Shown here: positions 40,987 to 49,815 of the stretch, piece after piece
How positions within the stretch are numbered: position 1 is the first letter of the stretch
How the letters are laid out: each line of letters starts with the position of its first letter
Source of the DNA: Bacteroides caecimuris
Lineage (GTDB): Bacteria > Bacteroidota > Bacteroidia > Bacteroidales > Bacteroidaceae
Length of the DNA: 64,000 bases
Reading direction: 5' to 3'
Assembly: GCF_001688725.2 (NCBI RefSeq)
Contig: NZ_CP015401.2
Coordinates: 1,736,001-1,800,000 of the forward strand
Position numbers and translations under genes: made by a program
Notes under the pieces: model-generated
Database searches by the model: none
What the model was told of the DNA's origin: nothing
The model's input: only the letters and a program-made list of their open reading frames with translations

Positions 40987-43836
40987 TTATTCAAACGTGC
41001 CATAACGAGTCGGTAGCAACTTGCGGTCTCCCAACGTATTGTCTACACGAGCTACATTGGTCCAGAATTTGTTATCGCGTACACTCTCTATCGGATAAGC
41101 CGCTTTCTCGCGTGTGTACGAATGTTCCCAGCGATCACCAACAATCTCGTATTCCGGATGCGGAGCATTAATCAACACATTATCATCCTTATCCGCTTCA
41201 CCATTCTTCACTTCCTGAATCTCCTTCCAGATATTCAGCATGACATCTACGAAATTGTCTAGTTCTGCCAAACTCTCGCTTTCTGTCGGTTCAATCATCA
41301 ACGTGCCGTGAACAGGGAAGGAGAGGGTAGGAGCATGATAACCATAATCCATCAGACGTTTGGCGATATCATTTTCCGAAATGCCCGCTTCTTCATGTAC
41401 TTTTCTACACTCCAGAATCATCTCGTGACCTACGAAACCATTGGCTCCCCGATAGACAATTCCGTACGTATCTTTCAGGCAAGCCGCCAGGTAATTAGCA
41501 TTCAGGATGGCGATCTTAGTTGCCTGTGTCAATCCCTCTGCACCCATCATGCGGATATATCCATACGTGATAGGCAAAATACCTGCACTACCGAATGGGG
41601 CAGCTGATACTTGATTCTGCGAATTGCCGAAGATTCCATGTCCGGAAAGGAAAGGGACCAGATGTTCGGCCACACAGATAGGACCGACTCCCGGACCTCC
41701 GCCACCATGAGGAGAGGCGAATGTTTTATGAAGATTCAAGTGGCAGACATCCGCACCGATGAATCCCGGATTGGTCAGCCCCACTTGGGCATTCATATTG
41801 GCTCCATCCATATATACTTGTGCGCCGCAGGAATGAATGATGTCGCAAATTTCCTTTATTTCTGTTTCGAAGATACCATGTGTAGAAGGGTAAGTGATCA
41901 TCAGTGCTGCCAGTCCATCCTTATTTTCTTCAGCCTTGGCACGCAGGTCGTCCATATCTACATTTCCTTGTTCGTCGCATGCACAGGTGACGGTCATAAA
42001 TCCTGCCTGTATAGCCGACGCAGGATTTGTCCCGTGAGCCGAAGCCGGAATCAGGACTTTATTCCGATGTCCCTGACCGATACTTTCGAGATAAGCACGG
42101 ATTATACGAAGTCCTGCATATTCTCCCGCAGCACCCGAATTGGGTTGCAGGCTCACCCCGGCAAATCCGGTGATAACTTTCAGATCTTCACTTAGATTCT
42201 TGATTAATTCCCGATATCCTTCTGCTTGATCTTCCGGAACCAGCGGGTGCATACCCATAAATTCGGGACGACTTAAAGGCAACATTTCCGCAGCTGCATT
42301 CAGCTTCATGGTGCATGAACCGAGAGAAATCATTGATTGTGCAAGCGAAATATCTTTGCGATCCAAACGTTTGATATAACGCATCATCTCCGTTTCCGTG
42401 TGATATTTGCTGAATACTTCGTGTGTCAGGAAAGGAGTTGTCCGTTTCAGAGCCTTGTCGATATTGCTTTTTTCCGGGATATCGTCTATTTTCTGATAAT
42501 CTTTTCCGGCAGCGATGGCAAAGATAGAGAGCAATACATTGGCGGCTGCCACATCTGTTGTTTCATCAATACTGAAACCGACATCACCATTTTCATAATA
42601 ACGCAGGTTTACTTCTTTACTAAGCGCTATGGTACGGATTTGTTGTGCCGAGACGTGTTCGGGCAACTCAAAACGTAAGGTGTCGAAATATTGAGCGTTG
42701 ACTTGTGTGTATCCACATTTCTTCAGTTGCTTTTCAAGAAATACAGTGATACTGTGGATGCGCGACGCAATTGTAGTGATACCTTCCTGACCGTGATAAA
42801 CAGCGTAAAAGCCTGCCATGGTAGCTAATAATGCTTGTGCGGTACAAATGTTTGAAGTTGCTTTTTCTCGCTTGATATGCTGCTCACGTGTCTGCAAAGC
42901 CATCCGATAGCAGAGCTTGCCATATTTATCTTTAGACCATCCGATGATTCGTCCCGGCATGTTCCGTTTGTATTCGTCTCTGGTAGCAAAGAAAGCAGCC
43001 GACGGACCGCCATAGAACATGGGAGTGCCCAAACGTTGTGTGGTTCCGAACACAATATCCGCTCCCCATTCTCCTGGAGGAGTCAGCAGGGAAAGGCTCA
43101 AAATATCGGCGGCAACAGCTACCTTGCAATCTGCGGCATGGGCTTTTTCTGTAAATACGGAATAATCCTCTACGTTTCCATTCGAGTTCGGGTATTGCAG
43201 AACGCAGGCAAACACTTCCGGTGAAGGTTGAAAATCCTTATATTTGCCTACACGTAGTTCGATGCCTTGCGGCACGGCGCGTGTAGTCATCACAGCCAAT
43301 GTTTGTGGGAAAATATTCTCGTCTACAAAGACTACGTTCGCATTGGCTTTCTGTTGCGCACGGGAACGGATGGCATACATCATGCTTACGGCTTCGGCAG
43401 CGGCAGTTGCTTCGTCCAGAAGTGAACAGTTGGCGAGCGGCATGGCAGTGAGGTCGCACACGGCTGTCTGGAAATTCATCAACGCTTCCAGGCGTCCTTG
43501 CGACACTTCTGTCTGATAAGGAGTGTAAGAAGTGTACCATACCGGGTTCTCGAATATATTCCGCTGGATAACAGCTGGGGTAATCGTGTTATACCATCCC
43601 AAACCGATATACGTAGTATATAATTTATTTTTAGTTGCCAGTTCGACGATGTGTTTTCCAAATTCGTATTCCGTCAGCGGACTAGTCAATGCCAGCGGCT
43701 CTTTCAGCCGTATATTGGCGGGAATTGTTTTATCAATTAGTTCGTCCAGTGAGTTTACGCCAATTTTGCGGAGCATCAGGGCTGTGTCTTGTTCATTGAT
43801 GCCGATGTGACGGCTAGCTAACAAATCGGTTTTCAT
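40987..43836 (-). CDS. gcvP: Glycine dehydrogenase (decarboxylating), P protein, single-chain
   Basis: 949 residues, the fused (P1+P2) form. N-terminal family motif ASRHIGINEQD, the P1 domain with TPYQTEVSQGRLEAL, and the P2 domain with the PLP lysine in HLNLHKTFASPHGGGGPG (about 705). The glycine-rich loop right after it contacts PLP phosphate. It decarboxylates glycine and passes the aminomethyl group to the H protein (GcvH); gcvT and gcvH are not in this window. Complete, with start ATG at 43836. Single gene on the minus strand with repeats on both sides. Confidence 0.96.
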   Translation of the reverse strand: MKTDLLASRHIGINEQDTALMLRKIGVNSLDELIDKTIPANIRLKEPLALTSPLTEYEFGKHIVELATKNKLYTTYIGLGWYNTITPAVIQRNIFENPVWYTSYTPYQTEVSQGRLEALMNFQTAVCDLTAMPLANCSLLDEATAAAEAVSMMYAIRSRAQQKANANVVFVDENIFPQTLAVMTTRAVPQGIELRVGKYKDFQPSPEVFACVLQYPNSNGNVEDYSVFTEKAHAADCKVAVAADILSLSLLTPPGEWGADIVFGTTQRLGTPMFYGGPSAAFFATRDEYKRNMPGRIIGWSKDKYGKLCYRMALQTREQHIKREKATSNICTAQALLATMAGFYAVYHGQEGITTIASRIHSITVFLEKQLKKCGYTQVNAQYFDTLRFELPEHVSAQQIRTIALSKEVNLRYYENGDVGFSIDETTDVAAANVLLSIFAIAAGKDYQKIDDIPEKSNIDKALKRTTPFLTHEVFSKYHTETEMMRYIKRLDRKDISLAQSMISLGSCTMKLNAAAEMLPLSRPEFMGMHPLVPEDQAEGYRELIKNLSEDLKVITGFAGVSLQPNSGAAGEYAGLRIIRAYLESIGQGHRNKVLIPASAHGTNPASAIQAGFMTVTCACDEQGNVDMDDLRAKAEENKDGLAALMITYPSTHGIFETEIKEICDIIHSCGAQVYMDGANMNAQVGLTNPGFIGADVCHLNLHKTFASPHGGGGPGVGPICVAEHLVPFLSGHGIFGNSQNQVSAAPFGSAGILPITYGYIRMMGAEGLTQATKIAILNANYLAACLKDTYGIVYRGANGFVGHEMILECRKVHEEAGISENDIAKRLMDYGYHAPTLSFPVHGTLMIEPTESESLAELDNFVDVMLNIWKEIQEVKNGEADKDDNVLINAPHPEYEIVGDRWEHSYTREKAAYPIESVRDNKFWTNVARVDNTLGDRKLLPTRYGTFE

Positions 43837-43843
43837 AATAATT

Positions 43844-43967
43844 TCAAGTATTAAGTATCTATCAAGTATTAGGCATCTATCAAGTATTAGGTATTAAGTA
43901 TTCAGTATTACCGTGGCTAATGGGTGATTCGCTCTGTTGATACTTCATACTTGATACTTAATACTTA
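43844..43967. repeat. 18-bp tandem repeats with an inverted partner between gcvP and the MBL-fold gene
   Basis: TCAAGTATTAAGTATCTA units start at 43844, 43862 and 43880. An inverted copy (TGATACTTCATACTTGATAC and on) spans about 43938-43967, so the region can form a long imperfect hairpin. The same word family occurs after the helicase gene at 14617. Confidence 0.75.
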
Positions 43968-43974
43968 TTTTTTA

Positions 43975-44613
43975 TTATCTAAAAAATGGGTTTTCAGCTT
44001 TCTCCATTCCGATTGTCGTAGGAGCGCCGTGTCCGGGGTAAACGACAGTGTCGTTGGGGAGGACAAACAGACGGCTGCAAATGTGCTCTATCAGTTCATC
44101 GAAGTTACCTCCTGTGAGATCGGCACGGCCGATGCTACCCTGAAACAGGACGTCGCCGGAGAACATGCAGTTATCTTCCTTGCAATAGTACACCAGGCTA
44201 CCGGGTGAATGTCCGGGCACGTGTATCGCTTCCAGTGTGCTATGTCCGAAAGTGATCATATCTCCGTCATGCAGGTATTTGCCCAGTGGCACAGGTTCTT
44301 CCTGCAACTGAAAACCAAACATTCTGCTTTGTTTTGGTGCTTCGTCAATCCAGTATTCGTCCGCTTTGTTTGCTTCTGCCGATAATCCGAATTCTTTCAG
44401 CATGAACGGATTTCCGAAGATATGATCTAGGTGCAAATGAGTATTCAGCAGATGCTTCACATTCAGCTCATTGGTAAGAATGAATTTTTTCAGAGCCTGC
44501 TTTTCCTCTTCATAAAAACAGCCGGGATCGATGACGACTGCTTCTTTAGTGTCGTCCCATAATACGTAGCAGTTTACGGGAAACATATTAAATTCAAATC
44601 TCTTTATTTTCAT
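43975..44613 (-). CDS. MBL-fold metallo-hydrolase (glyoxalase II-like)
   Basis: The start at 44613 (MKIKRFEFNMFPVNCYVLWD) gives 212 residues; a start 21 bases upstream is less typical. The metal-binding motif THLHLDHIFG (HxHxDH) is intact, with further ligands in HVPGHSPGSLVYY, SGDVLFQGSIGRADL and YPGHGAPTT. This is the small glyoxalase-II/YcbL group, hydrolysing thioesters or related substrates. The substrate is not determined. It lies 3' of rsmG on the same strand (about 44 bp) and may be co-transcribed. Confidence 0.9.
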   Translation of the reverse strand: MKIKRFEFNMFPVNCYVLWDDTKEAVVIDPGCFYEEEKQALKKFILTNELNVKHLLNTHLHLDHIFGNPFMLKEFGLSAEANKADEYWIDEAPKQSRMFGFQLQEEPVPLGKYLHDGDMITFGHSTLEAIHVPGHSPGSLVYYCKEDNCMFSGDVLFQGSIGRADLTGGNFDELIEHICSRLFVLPNDTVVYPGHGAPTTIGMEKAENPFFR

Positions 44614-44656
44614 GGTTTCTTTATGATTTATCATCTATCAGCACATATAGTCTTAT

Positions 44657-45277
44657 TTAAATCGGAACATATACCACTTTTTTGGTTTGAAAGAACTCTT
44701 CTTCGAAACTATCGCTCAAGTTATAAATGACCGTTTTATGCTTGAACGGCATCGTTTCATGTTCCAGCTCGCCGCCTTTGAGACAGATCAGTCCGTTGGG
44801 CAATGCGTTCTGTTGTTTTGAAGAGATATTCTTTTTGATAATCTTAATCAAATCTGCCAAAGGCATTACAGCACGACTAACCACAAAGTCGAATGTTCGT
44901 TTCTCCTCTTCTGCGCGGGCATGGCGGAATGTTACATTTTTTAGTCCGATGGCGTTTGCCACTTCGGTTGCTACACGTACTTTTTTGCCGATACTGTCCA
45001 CGAGGTGAAAGGTTACTTCGGGAAATAAGATGGCTAAAGGAATGCCGGGGAAGCCGCCTCCTGTGCCCAGGTCCATGATGCTGGTTCCGGGACGAAATTG
45101 GATTGTTTTGGCAATGCCTAACGAATGGAGCACGTGATGCTCATATAAATTTTCGATATCCTTACGAGAGATAACGTTGATTTTAGAATTCCAATCAATG
45201 TAGAGGTCGTATAGAGCTGCAAACTGTTTGCGTTGCTCTTCCGTCAGATCAGGAAAATATTTCAGTATGATTTCCAC
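44657..45277 (-). CDS. rsmG: 16S rRNA (guanine-527-N7)-methyltransferase RsmG (GidB)
   Basis: 206 residues. The family start (ILKYFPDLTEEQRKQFAALY), YIDWNSKINVISRKDIENLY and the SAM-binding loop DLGTGGGFPGIPLAILFP (about 72-89) are all present, followed by VSRAVMPLADL. It methylates N7 of G527 in 16S rRNA, using S-adenosylmethionine. Loss of the gene gives low-level streptomycin resistance in other bacteria. Full-length with start ATG at 45277. Confidence 0.95.
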   Translation of the reverse strand: MEIILKYFPDLTEEQRKQFAALYDLYIDWNSKINVISRKDIENLYEHHVLHSLGIAKTIQFRPGTSIMDLGTGGGFPGIPLAILFPEVTFHLVDSIGKKVRVATEVANAIGLKNVTFRHARAEEEKRTFDFVVSRAVMPLADLIKIIKKNISSKQQNALPNGLICLKGGELEHETMPFKHKTVIYNLSDSFEEEFFQTKKVVYVPI

Positions 45278-45390
45278 TGTTTGAGTTTTGAGTTATAAGT
45301 TTTGAATGATATAAGCGGATGAATATCCTATTCTGCCACACGGGAGTGATAACAAGAGGATATTCATGGGTGTTCGGCTTTTTATGAAAT

Positions 45391-46242
45391 TTAGTTTTTC
45401 AGCTCTCCCAGAATGGGGTTACTGCCTAGCAAATGCTCCATCATAGGAAATGAGATGGTTACCTTTACAGGACCCATAGAATAAGGAGTGATATCGTATA
45501 CATTATAATAGAAGGTGATTCCTTCTTTGCTCAGATAGAAATTTTCTGTCGGAGTGACGTCTCCGGTAGAAGCATATCCCATATCTTCCAATGCTTCGTG
45601 AGTGCTCACTTTATTGTCCGCCATGAGCTGGTTCCAGATCAGGTCGGTCAATGCGTCTTTGTAATCTCCGACAAAAATATCATCCAGGCGGAGCGGGCGC
45701 ATCAGGGTGAGGTCCATGTTCAGGAAAGTGGCCATGTAGATGCCATGTGCACCTCCGGTATATTCGTTGTAGTCGATACGATATACAAGCAGGTCTTTAT
45801 CATACAGTTGCACGTGACTCTCTATACCTTTATAATAAGAATACCAAGCCCCGATGGAAGATTCGTCTTCTTTATCTTTCTCGTCCTCGGCATACATCGG
45901 TTCGAGGTCGTGGCGGTATTCGCTGATATAGTTCTCGGTATATTGCTTTACAACTTCTTCCGGCTTTTCGCCGATGTATTTATCACCGAAGCAGGCGGAA
46001 ATGAAATAAGAATTCAAACTGTCTTTCAGCATATCATCCGATGATTTTACCGGATAAGCAAAATTGATAATGATATTGCATGCCGCTTTGGCTGTATCAT
46101 TAAAGAGGTGTGCCGTCTCATTCACCTGAATACTATCAAATTGTAACGCACCTGTATTTTTGTTCATCTTGTCATGACAAGAAAACAAAAAGCCGCTTAC
46201 CGAAAGTATAATTGCAAGCAGGCTGACATATTGTTTTTTCAT
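45391..46242 (-). CDS. DUF3298/DUF4163 (RsiV-like) lipoprotein
   Basis: The start at 46242 (MKKQYVSLLAIIL) gives 283 residues with a lipobox (GFLFSC), so a lipid-anchored protein; the ORF could begin 51 bases earlier. An N-terminal DUF4163-like part (IIINFAYPVKSSDDML) and a C-terminal DUF3298 part with YTGGAHGIYMATFLNMD (about 175) are recognised. The domain is found in PdaC and in RsiV, where it binds carbohydrate or lysozyme. Function here is unknown; a periplasmic glycan-binding or lysozyme-sensing role is a guess. Confidence 0.85.
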   Translation of the reverse strand: MKKQYVSLLAIILSVSGFLFSCHDKMNKNTGALQFDSIQVNETAHLFNDTAKAACNIIINFAYPVKSSDDMLKDSLNSYFISACFGDKYIGEKPEEVVKQYTENYISEYRHDLEPMYAEDEKDKEDESSIGAWYSYYKGIESHVQLYDKDLLVYRIDYNEYTGGAHGIYMATFLNMDLTLMRPLRLDDIFVGDYKDALTDLIWNQLMADNKVSTHEALEDMGYASTGDVTPTENFYLSKEGITFYYNVYDITPYSMGPVKVTISFPMMEHLLGSNPILGELKN

Positions 46243-46576
46243 ACTCGTTTTTTCTATGAATTCAACATTCGTTTTATTATTCGCTATTGACAAATATAGA
46301 TGAAATTCGTGAATCGGGCTAATAAAAACAGAAAAATTTGCAGCTATTTATCCTCTAAAACAGGATTGCCGGATACTATCTACTTGTTAATGCTTGCAAA
46401 CTTTAGCCTGGTTGATGGGGCATAGCTGTCTGTGATGTGTGTCTGCTGAATTGCAGGTCGATGGGAGAATAACTGGTAAGAAATGCATGTATATCTATAG
46501 TTTTGAATGAGGATTGAATCTTAATTATGAAAATAGATAGGAAAATTTGTTTTTATTCTTATCTTTGTCCTCCGAA
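46243..46576. other. Intergenic promoter region between DUF3298 lipoprotein and copper locus
   Basis: 334 bp between divergent genes, with no gene seen. Its only notable site is TATCTTTG at 46560-46567, a -7 element 9 bases before the Cys-rich gene start at 46577. No clear inverted operator was found. Confidence 0.55.
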
Positions 46577-46975
46577 ATGAAAAGACTGGCCTACATAACA
46601 GCACTAATCCTTTCTCTCCTGATTATCTATTCAGGAGGCGGAGTCTCTATTGTGCGTTATTGCTGTGCCCGTTGTGAGACATTGCAGAGTTGCTGTGATA
46701 CAGGCTGTCCGAAGTGTAAAAAGTCTCATACTTGCGATTCAAAGAAAAACTGCAAAGAAAAAGGTTGTACGGCTACGATTTATAAGCTCGACCTGATGAA
46801 ACACTCTACGGAACTGACCGTATCAGTTCTGGCAGTCGATCTTTTATGTGAGCATTTCTGCTATCTGCTGACTCCGACCTATGCGGATAAACCGGTAGAA
46901 TTTGATAGTCTGACCTCTCCGCCACTTCTCTGCTCGAGGCAGAAGCTGGCGTTATATTCTACCTACATTATTTAG
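46577..46975 (+). CDS. Cys-rich HYC_CC_PP-like membrane protein at head of copper locus
   Basis: 132 residues from the ATG at 46577 (MKRLAYITALILSLL), giving a membrane helix or signal peptide. The next region is cysteine-rich (VRYCCARCETLQSCCDTGCP, then CKKSHTCDSKKNCKEKGC), then a Ser/Leu-rich region with CEHFCYLL and a PPLLC end. It fits what I recall of HYC_CC_PP-family proteins encoded just before TonB-dependent copper receptors in Bacteroidota. Around fifteen cysteines suggest metal binding or transfer, not shown directly. First gene of the probable operon. Confidence 0.75.
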   Translation: MKRLAYITALILSLLIIYSGGGVSIVRYCCARCETLQSCCDTGCPKCKKSHTCDSKKNCKEKGCTATIYKLDLMKHSTELTVSVLAVDLLCEHFCYLLTPTYADKPVEFDSLTSPPLLCSRQKLALYSTYII

Positions 46976-47099
46976 CCACTATTTCTTTCTTATTTAATCC
47001 TTTGCTTTCAATAGAACATGAAAGTAAAGCAGCACTGAATGCAACTAAGTTGCATGAGAAATGAACTAATTTTGTATCTCGAAAGTAACTTTAGAAAGA

Positions 47100-49322
47100 A
47101 TGAAATATATGATAATAGGACTGTTCCTGTTATTTGCCGGCAATATATATGCGCAAGTACGGGGAACAGTGAAAGATAGTACCGGGGAGGCTATTCCGGG
47201 TGCCAATGTGTTTTGGATGAATACAGGACAAGGGGTGACAACCAAAGAGGATGGTAGTTTTTCTATCACTAAACCTTCCAAAAGCCACATGCTGATTGTC
47301 AGCTTTATCGGTTTTCAGAACGACACGATTCATGTGAACAGTAAAAAACAACAACTGGATATTGTGCTTCGTGATGGAGTGGAACTGAATGAAGTAAATA
47401 TTGTCACTCGTAAACTGGGAACAATGAAATTGCGCAGTAGCGTGATGAACGAAGACATGATAAGCAGTGCCGAATTGAGTAGAGCCGCTTGTTGTAACCT
47501 GGGTGAAAGTTTTGTGACGAACCCTTCAGTAGATGTGAGTTATTCCGATGCGGCAACAGGAGCCAAGCAAATTAAATTGTTGGGACTGTCCGGCACTTAT
47601 GTGCAGATGTTGACGGAAAATATTCCGAATTATCGGGGAGCCGCCGCTCCTTATGGATTGGGATATGTCCCCGGTCCGTGGATGCAGAGTATACAGGTTT
47701 CCAAAGGAACATCTTCGGTGAAGAATGGTTATGAAGCCATCACAGGACAGATAAACGTGGAATTTAAAAAACCACAGTTGCCGGAAGCCGATTGGGTGTC
47801 TGCCAATCTTTTTACAAGCACTACCAACCGGTATGAAGCCAATGCGGACGCTACATTGAAAATTTCCAAACGATGGAGCACTTCTCTGCTGGCGCATTAC
47901 GAAAATGAAACCAAGGCGCATGATGGTAATGATGACGGATTTGTGGATATTCCGCAGGTGGAACAATATAATGTGTGGAACCGGTGGGCATATATGGGCG
48001 ACCATTATGTTTTCCAGGCAGGTATCAAAACCCTTTCTGAAACACGTACCAGCGGACAGGCCAATCACGGAGGGACAATGCACTCCGGTGACCTGTATAA
48101 AGTAGGGATCGATACAGAACGCTATGAATTCTTCACTAAGAATGCCTATATCTTTAATAAGGAGAAGAATACGAATCTGGCTTTGATTCTTTCCACCACT
48201 TTACACAATCAGGATGCTACGTATGGACGCAAACTGTATAATGTGGATCAAACCAACGTCTATGCTTCGCTGATGTTTGAAACAGAATTTAATCCGCAAA
48301 ATAGTTTTTCCGCAGGATTGAGTTTCAATTATGACGCTTATGACCAACATTACCGTTTGGAAAATACAACGGACAATCCTCTCAAAGCCTTTGAAAAGGA
48401 AGCTGTTCCCGGTGCTTACGTGCAATATACGTTGAACCTGAATGATAAATGGATGGTAATGGCCGGTCTGCGTGGTGATTACAGTAACGAACATGGTTTC
48501 TTCGTGACTCCGCGTGCGCATCTTAAGTACAATCCGAATGATTATGTGAATTTCCGTCTTTCTGCCGGAAAAGGGTACCGTAACAATCATGTGTTGGCGG
48601 AAAACAACTACCTGCTTTCCAGCAGTCGTAAGGTGGAAATAGCAAAGAACCTGGATATGGAAGAAGCATGGAACTACGGTGCCAGCGTCTCTACTTATAT
48701 CCCTATATTCGGCAAAACGCTGAATGTGAATGCAGAATACTATTATACGGATTTTCTGAAACAAGTGATAGTGGATATGGATAGCACCCCCCATGAAGTA
48801 GCTTTTTACAATTTGGATGGACGCTCTTATTCGCATGTGTTCCAAGTGGAAGCAAGTTATCCTTTCTTCAAAGGATTCACTCTGACAGGTGCTTACCGGC
48901 TCACAGATGCAAAAACGACCTACAAAGGTGAACGAATGGAGAAACCGCTGACCAGCAAATATAAAGGACTACTCACGGCTTCTTACCAAACTCCGCTGGG
49001 AATATGGCAGTTTGACGCTACACTGCAACTGAATGGCGGTGGCAGGATGCCTACTCCTTATGAGTTGGGAGACGGACAGTTGTCTTGGGAACGTCGTTAT
49101 GGTAGTTTTGAGCAGTTGAGCTTGCAGGTGACCCGTTACTTCCGCCGCTGGTCTATCTACGTAGGAGGCGAGAACCTGACAAACTTCAAACAAAAGAATC
49201 CGATTATCGATGCAGCAAATCCTTGGGGGAACAACTTTGATTCTACCATGATTTGGGGACCGGTGCACGGAGCAAAAGGATATATCGGAATACGTTTTAA
49301 CTTAGCTAGAAATAGTGAGTAA
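47100..49322 (+). CDS. TonB-dependent receptor, copper-type, with carboxypeptidase-like N-domain
   Basis: 740 residues. Signal peptide (cleavage near IYAQ), carboxypeptidase-D-regulatory-like domain (about 20-100), plug domain (about 120-215) with ACCNLGESFVTNPSVDVSYS and KLLGLSGTYVQMLTENIP, then a 22-strand-type barrel. The Cys-Cys pair and NPSVDV are typical of the copper-receptor group. It would take up a metal or metal complex across the outer membrane. It follows the Cys-rich gene at 124 bp and precedes the HMA gene at 69 bp, so the three may share a transcript. Confidence 0.92.
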   Translation: MKYMIIGLFLLFAGNIYAQVRGTVKDSTGEAIPGANVFWMNTGQGVTTKEDGSFSITKPSKSHMLIVSFIGFQNDTIHVNSKKQQLDIVLRDGVELNEVNIVTRKLGTMKLRSSVMNEDMISSAELSRAACCNLGESFVTNPSVDVSYSDAATGAKQIKLLGLSGTYVQMLTENIPNYRGAAAPYGLGYVPGPWMQSIQVSKGTSSVKNGYEAITGQINVEFKKPQLPEADWVSANLFTSTTNRYEANADATLKISKRWSTSLLAHYENETKAHDGNDDGFVDIPQVEQYNVWNRWAYMGDHYVFQAGIKTLSETRTSGQANHGGTMHSGDLYKVGIDTERYEFFTKNAYIFNKEKNTNLALILSTTLHNQDATYGRKLYNVDQTNVYASLMFETEFNPQNSFSAGLSFNYDAYDQHYRLENTTDNPLKAFEKEAVPGAYVQYTLNLNDKWMVMAGLRGDYSNEHGFFVTPRAHLKYNPNDYVNFRLSAGKGYRNNHVLAENNYLLSSSRKVEIAKNLDMEEAWNYGASVSTYIPIFGKTLNVNAEYYYTDFLKQVIVDMDSTPHEVAFYNLDGRSYSHVFQVEASYPFFKGFTLTGAYRLTDAKTTYKGERMEKPLTSKYKGLLTASYQTPLGIWQFDATLQLNGGGRMPTPYELGDGQLSWERRYGSFEQLSLQVTRYFRRWSIYVGGENLTNFKQKNPIIDAANPWGNNFDSTMIWGPVHGAKGYIGIRFNLARNSE

Positions 49323-49391
49323 AAGCAGGAAATAGCGAATGAAAGAAACGATCGTATAATAAAGAATATTAATTTTAAACTGATAAGAAAA

Positions 49392-49715
49392 ATGAGAACA
49401 AAAAGATGGATGGTCACTTGCGTGGTGGCTCTTTTGAGTGTAACAGCTGTATTGGCAAAAGATATTCGTGTTGTTGTATTTAAAGTGTCGCAGATGCACT
49501 GTGAGAAATGCGAAAAGAAAGTAAGGGACAATATGCGTTTTGAGAAAGGGTTGAAGGATATTTCGACCGAAGTAAAAACAAAAATGGTAACCATTACGTA
49601 TGACGCTGAAAAAACGAATGTAAAGAAGTTGCAGGCAGGGTTTAATAAGTTCAAATATGAAGCCGAATTTGTGAAAGAAACAAAGAAAGATAATCAGAAG
49701 GCTGATAAGAAGTAA
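49392..49715 (+). CDS. Periplasmic heavy-metal-associated (HMA) domain protein
   Basis: 107 residues with a signal peptide (cleavage near VLAKD) and one HMA domain (about 25-92) carrying the metal site MHCEKC (CxxC). The tail is Lys-rich (KETKKDNQKADKK). It resembles periplasmic copper chaperones such as CopZ-type single-domain proteins with export signals. It would carry Cu(I) in the periplasm, perhaps to or from the receptor. Located between the TonB receptor and the copper ATPase. Confidence 0.88.
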   Translation: MRTKRWMVTCVVALLSVTAVLAKDIRVVVFKVSQMHCEKCEKKVRDNMRFEKGLKDISTEVKTKMVTITYDAEKTNVKKLQAGFNKFKYEAEFVKETKKDNQKADKK

Positions 49716-49815
49716 TTGAACAAATACCTCTATTAGTTTGTTTCTACAAATAAACGATGGTTCTTCCCCAATTTTCGTTTTGGAGAGGGAGGGGAAGGTT
49801 GCAAACAATAATTAT

